A DNA stretch of 25,617 bases from the NCBI GenBank assembly GCA_002083595.1, contig MSXT01000067.1, forward strand, positions 1 to 25,617, in the 5' to 3' direction. Source of the stretch: Proteobacteria bacterium ST_bin16 (GTDB lineage Bacteria; Pseudomonadota; Gammaproteobacteria; Burkholderiales; Nitrosomonadaceae). A program made the position numbers and the translations under genes. The notes beneath the pieces were generated by a model. It had not been told where the DNA came from and made no database searches. It saw nothing but the letters and a program-made list of their open reading frames with translations. Positions 14,989 to 22,813 of this stretch are shown here, piece after piece. Numbering within the stretch: position 1 is the stretch's first letter; each line of letters begins with the position of its first letter.

Positions 14989-15031
14989 GAATTTTATAGG
15001 GAAGAAAGGGAAATAGGGGGAGAAAATTTTA
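14989..15031 (-). promoter_or_regulatory. G-free, C-rich leader tract (candidate Rho-loading site)
   Basis: In the minus-strand transcript the 43 bases that begin at the leader-peptide stop codon contain no G and 14 C, including CTCCCCC, TTTCCC and TTCCC blocks. Long unstructured C-over-G stretches are what Rho factor prefers. The TCTCC at 15023-15019 is also complementary to the GGAGA of the leuA ribosome site (14945-14941), so translational masking is an alternative. No intrinsic terminator follows the leader. Confidence 0.45.
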
Positions 15032-15115
15032 GCGCGCAAGGCGCAGCAGCAGTCCCACTAGAACTGTGGAAGCTGGAATAAAATGCAATGATTGAGTAAA
15101 GTGCTTAGAAAACAT
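15029..15115 (-). CDS. leuL: leucine-rich leader peptide upstream of leuA
   Basis: A 28-codon frame from ATG 15115 to TAA, too short for normal gene calling. Six of 28 residues are leucine (codons 10, 19, 22, 23, 24 and 26). The last eleven residues read VLVGLLLRLAR, so the end is dense in leucine and valine codons, with three consecutive CTG. This is the hallmark of an attenuation leader that senses charged tRNA-Leu, and its position in front of leuA fits exactly. No Shine-Dalgarno precedes it, but the predicted transcription start is only about three bases upstream, so it would be translated as a nearly leaderless mRNA. A 6-bp stem (15071-15066 with 15058-15053) and a GC-rich one (15047-15041 with 15037-15032) overlap the control codons. 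The symbol is given by analogy with enterobacterial leuL. Confidence 0.65.
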   Translation of the reverse strand: MFSKHFTQSLHFIPASTVLVGLLLRLAR

Positions 15116-15125
15116 GATGGACGGG

Positions 15126-15154
15126 AATATAAATAGTTTTTCCTTTGGATGCAA
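15126..15154 (-). promoter_or_regulatory. sigma70-type promoter of leuL-leuA
   Basis: On the minus strand TTGCAT (15154-15149) and TATATT (15131-15126) are separated by exactly 17 bases, a near-consensus sigma70 pair. The expected start point is an A at about 15118. The -35 box begins 11 bases after the pssA stop codon, so the promoter is dedicated to leuA. Confidence 0.6.
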
Positions 15155-15164
15155 TAGGTAATCT

Positions 15165-15938
15165 TCAGGTACCGAGTGTCTCACTATTTTTTTTACTTCT
15201 GCCAAATCGCCATAACTTCACAAAATAACCGGAAAATGCATAAGCCGCGAACAAAATGAATAAGACCAGCGGCGGATGACTCGGAATCAAAACAAAGAAG
15301 AACAGCACCAATAACAGGACTGTAAAAAACGGCACGCGGCGGCGTAAATTAAACTCCTTGCCGCTGTAGTATGGAATATTGCTAACCATCGTCAAACCGG
15401 CAAATAGAGTCACAATAGAAGCCAGTCCTTTAATATCGCTTCCTTGCACTTGAAAATCAATCGTTACCCAAACCAATCCTGCAATCAATGCAGCAGCAGC
15501 CGGACTGGGCAAACCTTGGAAGAAACGTTTATCGACCACTTCGATATTGGTATTGAAGCGAGCAAGCCGCAATGCGGCACAAGCGCAATAAATGAATGCA
15601 ATGATCCAGCCCCATTGCCCCATTTCCTTCAATGCCCATTCATACACAATCAATGCCGGTGCAACACCAAAAGAAACCATGTCCGACAAGCTATCGTATT
15701 CGGCGCCGAACTCACTTTGAGTACCTGTCAATCGCGCTACTCTGCCATCCAATCCATCCAGTACCATGGCAATGAATACCGCGATTGCCGAATATTCAAA
15801 ATTTCCGTTCATCGCCTGCACGATGGCATAAAACCCGGCGAATAGTGCAGCCGTTGTAAATAAATTGGGCAACAGATAGATGCCACGCCGCCGCAACCGG
15901 GCTTTAAGTACAGTACGTTCTGGCAGAGAATCGGACAT
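15165..15938 (-). CDS. pssA: CDP-diacylglycerol-serine O-phosphatidyltransferase
   Basis: Inner-membrane enzyme that joins CDP-diacylglycerol and serine to make phosphatidylserine, the precursor of phosphatidylethanolamine. The product has 257 residues. The CDP-alcohol phosphotransferase signature DG-x2-AR-x8-G-x3-D-x3-D is complete, beginning DGLDGRVARL and ending EYDSLSD, preceded by a membrane helix. About six to eight hydrophobic helices follow, which marks the integral-membrane (Bacillus/Sinorhizobium-like) type rather than the peripheral E. coli type. An upstream in-frame GTG at 15947 would add three residues; I prefer the ATG at 15938. Psd, which uses its product, lies directly upstream, so the pathway is encoded as a pair. 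Confidence 0.95.
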   Translation of the reverse strand: MSDSLPERTVLKARLRRRGIYLLPNLFTTAALFAGFYAIVQAMNGNFEYSAIAVFIAMVLDGLDGRVARLTGTQSEFGAEYDSLSDMVSFGVAPALIVYEWALKEMGQWGWIIAFIYCACAALRLARFNTNIEVVDKRFFQGLPSPAAAALIAGLVWVTIDFQVQGSDIKGLASIVTLFAGLTMVSNIPYYSGKEFNLRRRVPFFTVLLLVLFFFVLIPSHPPLVLFILFAAYAFSGYFVKLWRFGRSKKNSETLGT

Positions 15939-16076
15939 TATGAGCACTTAACTATAAGAATACGAAAACGGGAAATACACTCGACCAAAAACGAATGACA
16001 GGAATCCCGTGAAAGCCTGGTTCAATACCGGTTATGATTCTGAGCGCCGGTACAAAGAATGAAACACGCGCTCCCT

Positions 16077-16742
16077 TCAAGCCACCACTTTGGTTTCTTC
16101 ACGAAATTCCGCCAATATGGTGAGTGTCGCCGACACTTTATCACCGATATTGACATTAATTTTTGTATTCAATGGCAGGTAAACATCCACACGCGAACCA
16201 AACCTGATGAAGCCGAAACGTTGGCCCCGCGCCAAATGCTCGCCGGGCGATACGTGACAAAGTATCCGCTTTGCAATCAACCCGGCAACTTGCACACAGG
16301 TCACATCAGCACCACGATCGGTTTTGATCCATAACGCATTGCGTTCATTCTCCAGCGAAGCCTTTGGCAAATCCGCGTTGACAAATTTACCCGGAAAATA
16401 CCATTTGTCACGCACTTCACCGTCAACCGGACTCCGGTTGGAATGCACATTAAACACATTCATAAATACACTGATTTTGAGCGCTTCACGATCCAGATAA
16501 GGATCTTGCGTTTTTTCTACGGCGACGATTCTACCATCCGCCGGTGCCAATATGGCATTGGGATCCTTTGGCACTTCGCGCGGCGGGTCACGAAAAAATT
16601 GCAAAACGAACAATGCGATCGTCCAGAATGGGAGTGCCCAAAGCCAGCCCAGCAATTCTGTAGCACCAACCGCAACAGCAAATGCAATCACAATATGCAG
16701 CCAGCCTTCGCGAGCAATAATAGGGTGAGGATAATAAGCCAT
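16077..16742 (-). CDS. psd: phosphatidylserine decarboxylase proenzyme
   Basis: Decarboxylates phosphatidylserine to phosphatidylethanolamine. The 221-residue product is the short, archaeal-like (PSD-A) form. Two hydrophobic segments lie near the N-terminus (about 15-45). The DGRIV and NVHSNRSPVDGEV motifs are conserved. Near the C-terminus the FGSRVD site is where the chain should self-cleave between Gly and Ser to give a small alpha subunit with a pyruvoyl group. It lies between ilvC and pssA, the usual betaproteobacterial order. The ribosome site is weak. A 6-bp inverted repeat (TACCGG / CCGGTA, 16026-16031 and 16047-16052) follows its stop codon, without a T-run. Confidence 0.95.
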   Translation of the reverse strand: MAYYPHPIIAREGWLHIVIAFAVAVGATELLGWLWALPFWTIALFVLQFFRDPPREVPKDPNAILAPADGRIVAVEKTQDPYLDREALKISVFMNVFNVHSNRSPVDGEVRDKWYFPGKFVNADLPKASLENERNALWIKTDRGADVTCVQVAGLIAKRILCHVSPGEHLARGQRFGFIRFGSRVDVYLPLNTKINVNIGDKVSATLTILAEFREETKVVA

Positions 16743-16792
16743 AAATTATTACAACAAGAACCTAAAAAGTAAAAAAACCAAAACCGGAATTA

Positions 16793-16814
16793 TAAAGAAT
16801 GTGTTGATTCTTTA
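16793..16814 (-). repeat. AU-rich hairpin at the end of ilvC
   Basis: TAAAGAAT / ATTCTTTA, a perfect 8-bp inverted repeat (arms 16793-16800 and 16807-16814, 6-base loop), includes the ilvC stop codon. On the minus strand it is followed by TATAATTCC and later by T-rich sequence, not by an immediate T-run. It could protect the ilvC 3' end or act as a weak terminator. Confidence 0.3.
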
Positions 16815-17828
16815 GTTTTTCCCTTGATCAACCAGTTTATTTTTCTTGATCCAAGGCATCATATCGCGCAGCTTCGCGCCTACTTGCTCAATCGGATGCT
16901 CCGACGCTATGCGGCGGCTTGATTTAAGCACCGGTGCGCCAGCCTGATTTTCCAAAATGAACTCGCGCGCATACTCACCGGTTTGAATCTCCCGCAGAAT
17001 TTTACGCATCTCAGCACGTGTCTCATCGGTAATAATGCGCGGTCCGCGTGATACATCACCATATTCCGCGTTATTGGAAATTGAATAGCGCATATTGGCG
17101 ATGCCGCCCTCATAAATCAGATCGACAATCAATTTAACTTCATGCAAGCACTCGAAATACGCCATTTCCGGCGCATAACCGGCTTCCACCAGCGTCTCAA
17201 AACCAGATTGAATCAGTGCAGTTAAGCCGCCACATAGCACCACTTGTTCTCCGAACAAGTCTGTCTCGGTTTCTTCGCGGAAACTGGTTTCAATTACACC
17301 GCCACGAGTTCCGCCGTTAGCAGCTGCGTAAGAAAGCGCCAGATCTCGCGCTTTACCGGATTTATCCTGATGTACGGCGATCAGTGATGGCACACCGCCG
17401 CCTTGTAAGTAAGTCGAGCGCACCAGATGGCCTGGGCCTTTGGGTGCAATCATGATCACATCGAGATCTTCACGCGGCGTCACTTGCCCATAATGCACAC
17501 TAAAACCATGCGCAAATGCCACTGTCGCATTTTTCTTCAAGCCGGGCTCGATTTCTCTTTTATATACCGATCCAATTTGTTCATCGGGCAATAAAATCAT
17601 GACGACATCGGCATCTTTGACGGCTTCGGCCACTTCCATAACCGTCAATCCAGCTTTCTCCGCTTTACCCCAGGATAATCCGCCTTTACGCAGACCAACA
17701 GTTACTTTCACACCGGATTCACTCAAATTGTTAGCATGTGCATGGCCTTGCGAACCATAGCCTAATATGGTTACTTTTTTTCCTTTAATCAGAGATAGAT
17801 CTGCATCTTTATCGTAATAAACTTTCAT
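16812..17828 (-). CDS. ilvC: ketol-acid reductoisomerase (class I)
   Basis: Catalyses the Mg- and NADPH-dependent rearrangement and reduction of acetolactate and acetohydroxybutyrate in valine and isoleucine synthesis. The 338-residue length is that of the short class I enzymes. The nucleotide-binding loop GYGSQGHAHA lies at 23-32. The catalytic domain includes the metal-binding FGEQ.VLCGG and CLHEVKLIVDLIYEGG segments. The frame extends six codons upstream, but ATG at 17828 begins the conserved MKVYYDKDAD and has AAAAGGA just upstream. A 120-base gap separates it from ilvN, so a separate promoter is possible, but I see no convincing one. Confidence 0.98.
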   Translation of the reverse strand: MKVYYDKDADLSLIKGKKVTILGYGSQGHAHANNLSESGVKVTVGLRKGGLSWGKAEKAGLTVMEVAEAVKDADVVMILLPDEQIGSVYKREIEPGLKKNATVAFAHGFSVHYGQVTPREDLDVIMIAPKGPGHLVRSTYLQGGGVPSLIAVHQDKSGKARDLALSYAAANGGTRGGVIETSFREETETDLFGEQVVLCGGLTALIQSGFETLVEAGYAPEMAYFECLHEVKLIVDLIYEGGIANMRYSISNNAEYGDVSRGPRIITDETRAEMRKILREIQTGEYAREFILENQAGAPVLKSSRRIASEHPIEQVGAKLRDMMPWIKKNKLVDQGKN

Positions 17829-17948
17829 TATTTTCCTTTTAAACAAAAATAGGATCGAAACTGGCGAGCACTAGAGTGAATACTATTTTCACGGATTGAT
17901 TACTCTGGATTACCAACCTCAAGACCGGGATTAATCAGCAAACACGGA

Positions 17949-18440
17949 TTATACCTTCAAAACCCATTCTCCGCGTCCTATGCCGGAAGCACCTGTGCGG
18001 ACAGTTTCAAGAACCGCGCTGCGTTCGATTGCTTCAAGAAACGCGTCCAATTTCGAGCTGGTACCCGTTAACTCAATGGTATAAGACTTATCCGTCACAT
18101 CAATGATAGAACCACGGAAAATTTCGGCTAGCCGTTTGATTTCTTCGCGCTCCGGGCCTACCGCGCGAACTTTGACCAGCATCAATTCGCGTTCAATATG
18201 GCTACCGTCATTCAAATCGATGATCTTTACCACCTCAATCAGTTTGTTCAACTGCTTGGTCACTTGTTCCACCACCTCATCCGATCCAATCGTTACCAGC
18301 GTCATCCGCGACAAGGTGGGATCCTCGGTAGGTGCAACTGAAAGTGATTCAATATTATAACCACGTGCCGAGAACAGACCAGCTACGCGAGACAAAGCAC
18401 CCGCCTCATTTTCCATCAATAAAGAAATAATATGTCGCAT
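17949..18440 (-). CDS. ilvN: acetolactate synthase small (regulatory) subunit
   Basis: Regulatory partner of IlvB that raises activity and confers feedback inhibition by valine. The 163-residue product is the usual IlvH-type length. The N-terminal ACT domain (1-75, MRHIISLLMENEAGALSRVAGLFSARGYN) holds the valine-binding Gly and Asn residues in the loop before the first helix. The C-terminal domain (about 80-160) carries ELTGTSSKLDAFLEA. It begins 8 bases after the ilvB stop, so the two subunits are co-translated. The family is named ilvH or ilvN depending on the organism. Confidence 0.97.
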   Translation of the reverse strand: MRHIISLLMENEAGALSRVAGLFSARGYNIESLSVAPTEDPTLSRMTLVTIGSDEVVEQVTKQLNKLIEVVKIIDLNDGSHIERELMLVKVRAVGPEREEIKRLAEIFRGSIIDVTDKSYTIELTGTSSKLDAFLEAIERSAVLETVRTGASGIGRGEWVLKV

Positions 18441-18448
18441 TTATTTTT

Positions 18449-20152
18449 CTACACCAGAATCATTTCAGAAAGACCTTTTCCACCCGGCACCATTGGGAAT
18501 ACATTTTCGGTCTGGTCAGTAATAAAGTCCATGAACACCAGTTGATCTTTCAGTTTGAATGCTTCTTTCAGCGCATCTTCGACATCTTCCGGCTTTTCAA
18601 TCTTCATTCCGACATGGCCATAGCTCTCCGCCAGCTTAACAAAATCGGGCAGTGCGTTCATGTAGGATTCCGCATAGCGATTACCGTGGAAAAACTCCTG
18701 CCACTGCCTGACCATGCCCATATAACGATTATTCAAATTAATGATTTTCAGCGGCAGTTTGTACTGTTTACACGTTGACAGTTCCTGGATACACATCTGA
18801 ATACTGGCTTCACCGGTGATACACGCCACTTTTCCTTTAGGATTAGCGAGCTGCACGCCCATGGCGGCTGGCATGCCGAATCCCATCGTACCCAATCCAC
18901 CGGAATTGATCCAACGGCGGGGTTTATCGAATTTATAAAATTGCGCGGCCCACATTTGATGCTGTCCGACATCCGAGGTAATAAATGCATCACCCTTAGT
19001 GACGTTGAATAATTTCTCAATCACCATCTGCGGTTTGATGATTTTACTGCTGCGGTCAAATTTCAGACAATCCCGTTCACGCCACAGCTCGATCTGTTTC
19101 CACCATTCTTTCAATGCGGTTTGATCCGGCTTTTCTTTTTCGGCTTTGAGTAGCTTGATCAGCTCTTTCAACACGTCCAGAACATCGCCTACGATTGGCA
19201 CATCCACTTTGACGCGCTTTGAAATAGAAGACGGGTCAATATCGACATGAATGATCTTCCTGTTTTCATTGAAAAAGTGCTTCGGATTGCCAATCACCCG
19301 ATCATCGAAACGGGCGCCGACGGCTATCAGAACATCGCAATACTGCATCGCCATGTTCGCTTCGTACGTGCCATGCATGCCCAGCATACCCAGCGATTGC
19401 TTATCGGTCGCGGGATATCCGCCCAATCCCATCAGCGTATTGGTGCACGGAAAATTCAGCAGTTGCGTCAATTCGGTCAATTGCAGCGCAGCATCGCTTA
19501 GTATCACCCCGCCACCCGCATACACCATCGGACGCTTGGCGCTGAGAATCAATTCCGCCGCTTTCTTAATTTGCCGCGAATGCCCTTTGGTCACGGGATT
19601 ATAGGAACGCATGCTGATCTTGTCCGGATATACGAACTTGGTTTTTTGTTGCGAGACGTCTTTGGGTATATCCACCAGCACGGGGCCAGGACGCCCTGTT
19701 GAAGCGATATAGAAAGCTTTTTTGATAGTCAACGCCAGTTCGGTGATATCTTTCACCAGAAAGTTATGTTTGACGCATGGGCGCGTGATACCCACGGTGT
19801 CAACCTCCTGAAATGCATCGAGACCAATAGCGCTAGTAGGCACTTGTCCGCTGATTATCACCATTGGAATCGAGTCCATATAGGCCGTGGCAATACCGGT
19901 TACCGCGTTGGTAACGCCCGGTCCTGATGTCACCAGTGCCACACCCACATTATTACTGGAACGCGCATAGCCATCGGCGGCATGTATCGCAGCCTGCTCA
20001 TGGCGCACTAAAATATGCCGGACTTTATCCTGCTTGAACAATTCATCATAAATAAATAACACCGCACCGCCAGGATAGCCGAAAATACACTGTACGCCCT
20101 CTTCCTGCAGACAACGTATCGTAATTTCAGCACCGGTTAATTCCACGCTCAT
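18449..20152 (-). CDS. ilvB: acetolactate synthase large (catalytic) subunit
   Basis: Thiamine-diphosphate enzyme that joins two pyruvates, or pyruvate and 2-ketobutyrate, the first common step of valine, leucine and isoleucine synthesis. The 567-residue product has three domains. The N-terminal pyrimidine-binding domain carries the catalytic Glu52 in VRHEQAAIHAADGYAR. The central FAD-binding domain includes VGARFDDRVIG. The C-terminal domain has the cofactor motif as GEASIQM...NLNN. The metal-binding Asp of the E. coli GDG motif is Glu here, a substitution I believe is normal in betaproteobacteria and pseudomonads. It starts 64 bases after tldD on the same strand. The ribosome site is weak, and no leader peptide was seen in that gap. 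Confidence 0.98.
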   Translation of the reverse strand: MSVELTGAEITIRCLQEEGVQCIFGYPGGAVLFIYDELFKQDKVRHILVRHEQAAIHAADGYARSSNNVGVALVTSGPGVTNAVTGIATAYMDSIPMVIISGQVPTSAIGLDAFQEVDTVGITRPCVKHNFLVKDITELALTIKKAFYIASTGRPGPVLVDIPKDVSQQKTKFVYPDKISMRSYNPVTKGHSRQIKKAAELILSAKRPMVYAGGGVILSDAALQLTELTQLLNFPCTNTLMGLGGYPATDKQSLGMLGMHGTYEANMAMQYCDVLIAVGARFDDRVIGNPKHFFNENRKIIHVDIDPSSISKRVKVDVPIVGDVLDVLKELIKLLKAEKEKPDQTALKEWWKQIELWRERDCLKFDRSSKIIKPQMVIEKLFNVTKGDAFITSDVGQHQMWAAQFYKFDKPRRWINSGGLGTMGFGMPAAMGVQLANPKGKVACITGEASIQMCIQELSTCKQYKLPLKIINLNNRYMGMVRQWQEFFHGNRYAESYMNALPDFVKLAESYGHVGMKIEKPEDVEDALKEAFKLKDQLVFMDFITDQTENVFPMVPGGKGLSEMILV

Positions 20153-20216
20153 GCTTTCTGCATCCCAATATCAATTTCAACAAGTTATAAAAAAATTCTA
20201 ATTCATCATCACATCG

Positions 20217-21689
20217 TCAAATTCCTGTCCCGCCGACAGTCAATCCATCGATGCGCAATGTCGGCTGCCCGACACCCACCGGCACACTCTGACCTTCCTT
20301 CCCGCAAGTCCCGACACCCGGATCCAGCAACATATCGTTACCAATCATGGAAACCCGGGTCAATACATCTGGCCCGTTACCAATTAAGGTCGCTCCTTTA
20401 ACCGGATAGGTGATTTTACCATCTTCAATCATGTAAGCTTCGGCAGCTGAGAAAACAAATTTGCCACTGGTGATATCAACCTGACCGCCGCCAAAGTTTG
20501 CCGCATACAGACCATGTTTTACCGAAGCGATAATTTCCGCCGGATCTTTGTCACCGTTCAACATATACGTATTCGTCATGCGCGGCATAGGAATATGCGC
20601 GAACGATTCACGCCGACCATTGCCGGTAACCGGCAAATCCATCAAACGGGCATTCAGACTATCCTGCAAATAGCCTCTCAGTATGCCATCTTCTATCAAT
20701 ACAGTACATTGTGTCGGATTACCTTCGTCATCGATATTCAACGACCCGCGCCGCCGTGGAATCGTTCCGTCATCGACAACCGTAACACCCGGAGCGGCGA
20801 CGCGTTCACCGACACGCCCTGAGAAAGCCGAGCTGCCTTTGCGGTTAAAGTCTCCTTCCAATCCATGACCGATTGCTTCATGCAACAAGATTCCAGGCCA
20901 TCCGCTTCCCAAAACTACCGTCATGGTGCCAGCCGGTGCCGGACGGGCATCCAGATTGACCGTGGCTTGATGAACAGCTTTTTTTGCATAATCGTGCAAA
21001 ATTTCATCGGTAAAATAAGCATAACTGAAGCGCCCGCCGCCACCGGCCCCTCCTTGCTCACGGCGGCCGTTTTCTTCCGCGATCACTTGCAGCGACAAGC
21101 GAACCAGTGGCCTTACATCGGCCGCAACCAACCCGTCACTGCGCGTCACCAGGATCACTTCATATTCGCCAGCAAGTGATGCCAACACTTGCGTCACACG
21201 CCGGTCAAGCTGCCGGGTAATGCGTTCTAGTCTTTCCAATAGCGCTACCTTATCCGCGTCCTTAAGGCTCGCTATCGGATCTTCGGGTAAATAGAGCCGT
21301 GACCGCTGATCCAGTGCATTACGTTTCCCAATTTGAGCCGGCTGCATACTGCCTTGATTGGCAATCGCCCGCGTTGCCTTAGCGGCCGATACAAGTGCAG
21401 GCATGCTAATATCGTCGGAATAAGCAAATCCGGTTTTTTCTCCACAGACCGCGCGAACACCGACACCTTGCTCAATATTGAAGCTCCCCGATTTAACAAT
21501 ACCTTCTTCCAGCATCCAGCCTTCGGAGCGGCTATACTGAAAATAAAGATCAGCATAATCGATTTTATGCGTCAGTATTTGCCCTAATACCTGTTGCAAT
21601 CCGCTTGTATCGATATCGTAAGGCGACAACAAGCAGCGATCGGCAATCGCAAGAAAGTCCTTTGACTCTGTCATATATTCGGTTGTCAT
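20217..21689 (-). CDS. tldD: metalloprotease TldD
   Basis: TldD works with TldE (PmbA) as a heterodimeric zinc protease that degrades unfolded peptides and matures some ribosomally made peptides such as microcins. The 490-residue product is full length. The metal site HEAIGH (270-275) supplies two histidines and the catalytic glutamate. The C-terminal GTCGKEGQSVPVGVGQP segment carries the cysteine that is the expected third zinc ligand. No tldE is in this window, so it must lie elsewhere. It is 26 bases downstream of the nit gene, an arrangement widespread in beta- and gammaproteobacteria. The start has no clear ribosome site; a second ATG five codons in (21674) is possible. Confidence 0.97.
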   Translation of the reverse strand: MTTEYMTESKDFLAIADRCLLSPYDIDTSGLQQVLGQILTHKIDYADLYFQYSRSEGWMLEEGIVKSGSFNIEQGVGVRAVCGEKTGFAYSDDISMPALVSAAKATRAIANQGSMQPAQIGKRNALDQRSRLYLPEDPIASLKDADKVALLERLERITRQLDRRVTQVLASLAGEYEVILVTRSDGLVAADVRPLVRLSLQVIAEENGRREQGGAGGGGRFSYAYFTDEILHDYAKKAVHQATVNLDARPAPAGTMTVVLGSGWPGILLHEAIGHGLEGDFNRKGSSAFSGRVGERVAAPGVTVVDDGTIPRRRGSLNIDDEGNPTQCTVLIEDGILRGYLQDSLNARLMDLPVTGNGRRESFAHIPMPRMTNTYMLNGDKDPAEIIASVKHGLYAANFGGGQVDITSGKFVFSAAEAYMIEDGKITYPVKGATLIGNGPDVLTRVSMIGNDMLLDPGVGTCGKEGQSVPVGVGQPTLRIDGLTVGGTGI

Positions 21690-21715
21690 TTATGCTGTTC
21701 TATCAATCGTTTTGA

Positions 21716-22579
21716 TCAACACGGCTGTAAGATCCGGTGATCTAACGCGGGTAAATTGGTACGTAAACTGGTTTGGTACTCCGGATCGATTGCCGCCACG
21801 ACGGCGCCAGAACCGCGCGGCAGCCGTTCCATGACAACCCCCCATGGGTCAACGATCATGCTATCGCCATTGGTTTCACGCCCATTGACATGATAACCAC
21901 CTTGTCCGGGCGCAATCACATAAGCCATATTCTCAACTGCGCGCGCACGCACCAGCACTTCCCAATGCGCTTTTCCGGTAATCGCCGTAAACGCCGCTGG
22001 CGCCAGAATAATATCTACATTATTCATCAGGCGGAATAATTCCGGAAACCGCAAATCGTAACATATCGATAAACCGATGCGGCCAAAAGGCGAATCGACC
22101 GTCACTACTTTGTCTCCCGCCTTAATGGTTTTCTCCTCGGCGTAATGCTCATGACCGAGTTGCAGACCAAACAGATGAATCTTATCGTAGCGCGCAACCT
22201 GTTCGCCGTTATCCGCGTAAACCAAACAGCTATTATAGACTTTACCCGGTTCGGATGACGCCAATGGCACTGATCCGCCCACCAACCAAATCCCCAGCCG
22301 TTTTGCCGTATCACTGAGAAATTTCTGAATTTGTCCATCGCCCGGTTGTTCCCGGACCGCCAGCTTATCAGTATCTTTCATTCCCATGATGCAAAAATAC
22401 TCCGGCAATACTACCAGCTCAGCTTTCTGAGATGCAGCATCCTCGATCAAGCGTGCAGCCTCTTCCAGATTGGCAGACACGCTCGGACCCGATGCCATTT
22501 GAATGGCGGCGACACGAAAGCCTTTATGTTTTTTGTTTTCCATCATTGCTTGTTGCTGTTTAGTGGTATTGTTTAACAT
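21716..22579 (-). CDS. Nit-type carbon-nitrogen hydrolase (probable deaminated glutathione amidase)
   Basis: Member of the nitrilase superfamily, 287 residues, cytoplasmic. The catalytic triad is visible as Glu60 (VVLPEYF), Lys133 (YDKIHLF) and Cys173 (ICYDLRFPE). The HLFG and CYDLRFPELFR context matches the Nit1/Nit2-like branch. In well-studied members this branch hydrolyses deaminated glutathione, a metabolite-repair reaction; the exact substrate here is inferred. It sits directly upstream of tldD. In-frame ATGs at 22579, 22546 and 22543 precede the conserved FRVAAIQMASG and none has a clear Shine-Dalgarno, so the first twelve residues (MLNNTTKQQQAM) may not be translated. Confidence 0.9.
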   Translation of the reverse strand: MLNNTTKQQQAMMENKKHKGFRVAAIQMASGPSVSANLEEAARLIEDAASQKAELVVLPEYFCIMGMKDTDKLAVREQPGDGQIQKFLSDTAKRLGIWLVGGSVPLASSEPGKVYNSCLVYADNGEQVARYDKIHLFGLQLGHEHYAEEKTIKAGDKVVTVDSPFGRIGLSICYDLRFPELFRLMNNVDIILAPAAFTAITGKAHWEVLVRARAVENMAYVIAPGQGGYHVNGRETNGDSMIVDPWGVVMERLPRGSGAVVAAIDPEYQTSLRTNLPALDHRILQPC

Positions 22580-22813
22580 AGTTGTTCGACTGTTCTGATT
22601 GTTAGAATGAATCAGCCAATAATCAACACCGCGAGCAAATTCCTTTTTAAATTACTGTGATCATTAAGCGATTTTCTTTTTATTAACTATCGTATAGAAA
22701 ATGAAGATCTCTGCTGTACAGGCTTGATTCTAGCATTTACTCTGATAACGTTCTAATTTGATTTATGCTTAATCTAAAATGCTTTGCTATTCTATAGCCT
22801 TTACCGTCCGATT
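22580..22813. promoter_or_regulatory. divergent promoter region of nit-tldD and glnE
   Basis: These 234 bases separate the two divergent units. On the minus strand TTGATT and AACAAT with a 17-base spacer form a moderate sigma70 candidate close to nit. On the plus strand an extended -10 (TG-C-TATTCT, 22786-22794) would start transcription near 22801, only about 13 bases before the glnE ATG. No sigma54 (TGGCAC-N5-TTGCA) site or other nitrogen-control motif was recognised. Confidence 0.3.

Noticed and set aside
15165..16742. Phospholipid genes psd and pssA inside a branched-chain amino acid cluster, at first suggestive of a rearrangement
   Set aside because: The order ilvB-ilvN-ilvC-psd-pssA-leuA is a common betaproteobacterial arrangement.
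17847..17948. Short inverted repeats (GATTAATC, GTGAA/TTCAC) between ilvN and ilvC considered as a promoter or operator
   Set aside because: No -35/-10 pair with proper spacing, and the arms are only 4-5 bp in AT-rich sequence, so chance is sufficient.
18449..20152. The acetolactate synthase cofactor motif reads GEA instead of GDG, at first a possible loss of function
   Set aside because: Glu at this place is, to my knowledge, usual in betaproteobacterial and pseudomonad enzymes, Glu52 and the trailing NN are intact, and the gene is full length.
20153..20216. Search for an ilv leader peptide in the gap before ilvB
   Set aside because: Only 64 bases, no start codon followed by Ile/Val/Leu codon runs, and no convincing promoter pair.
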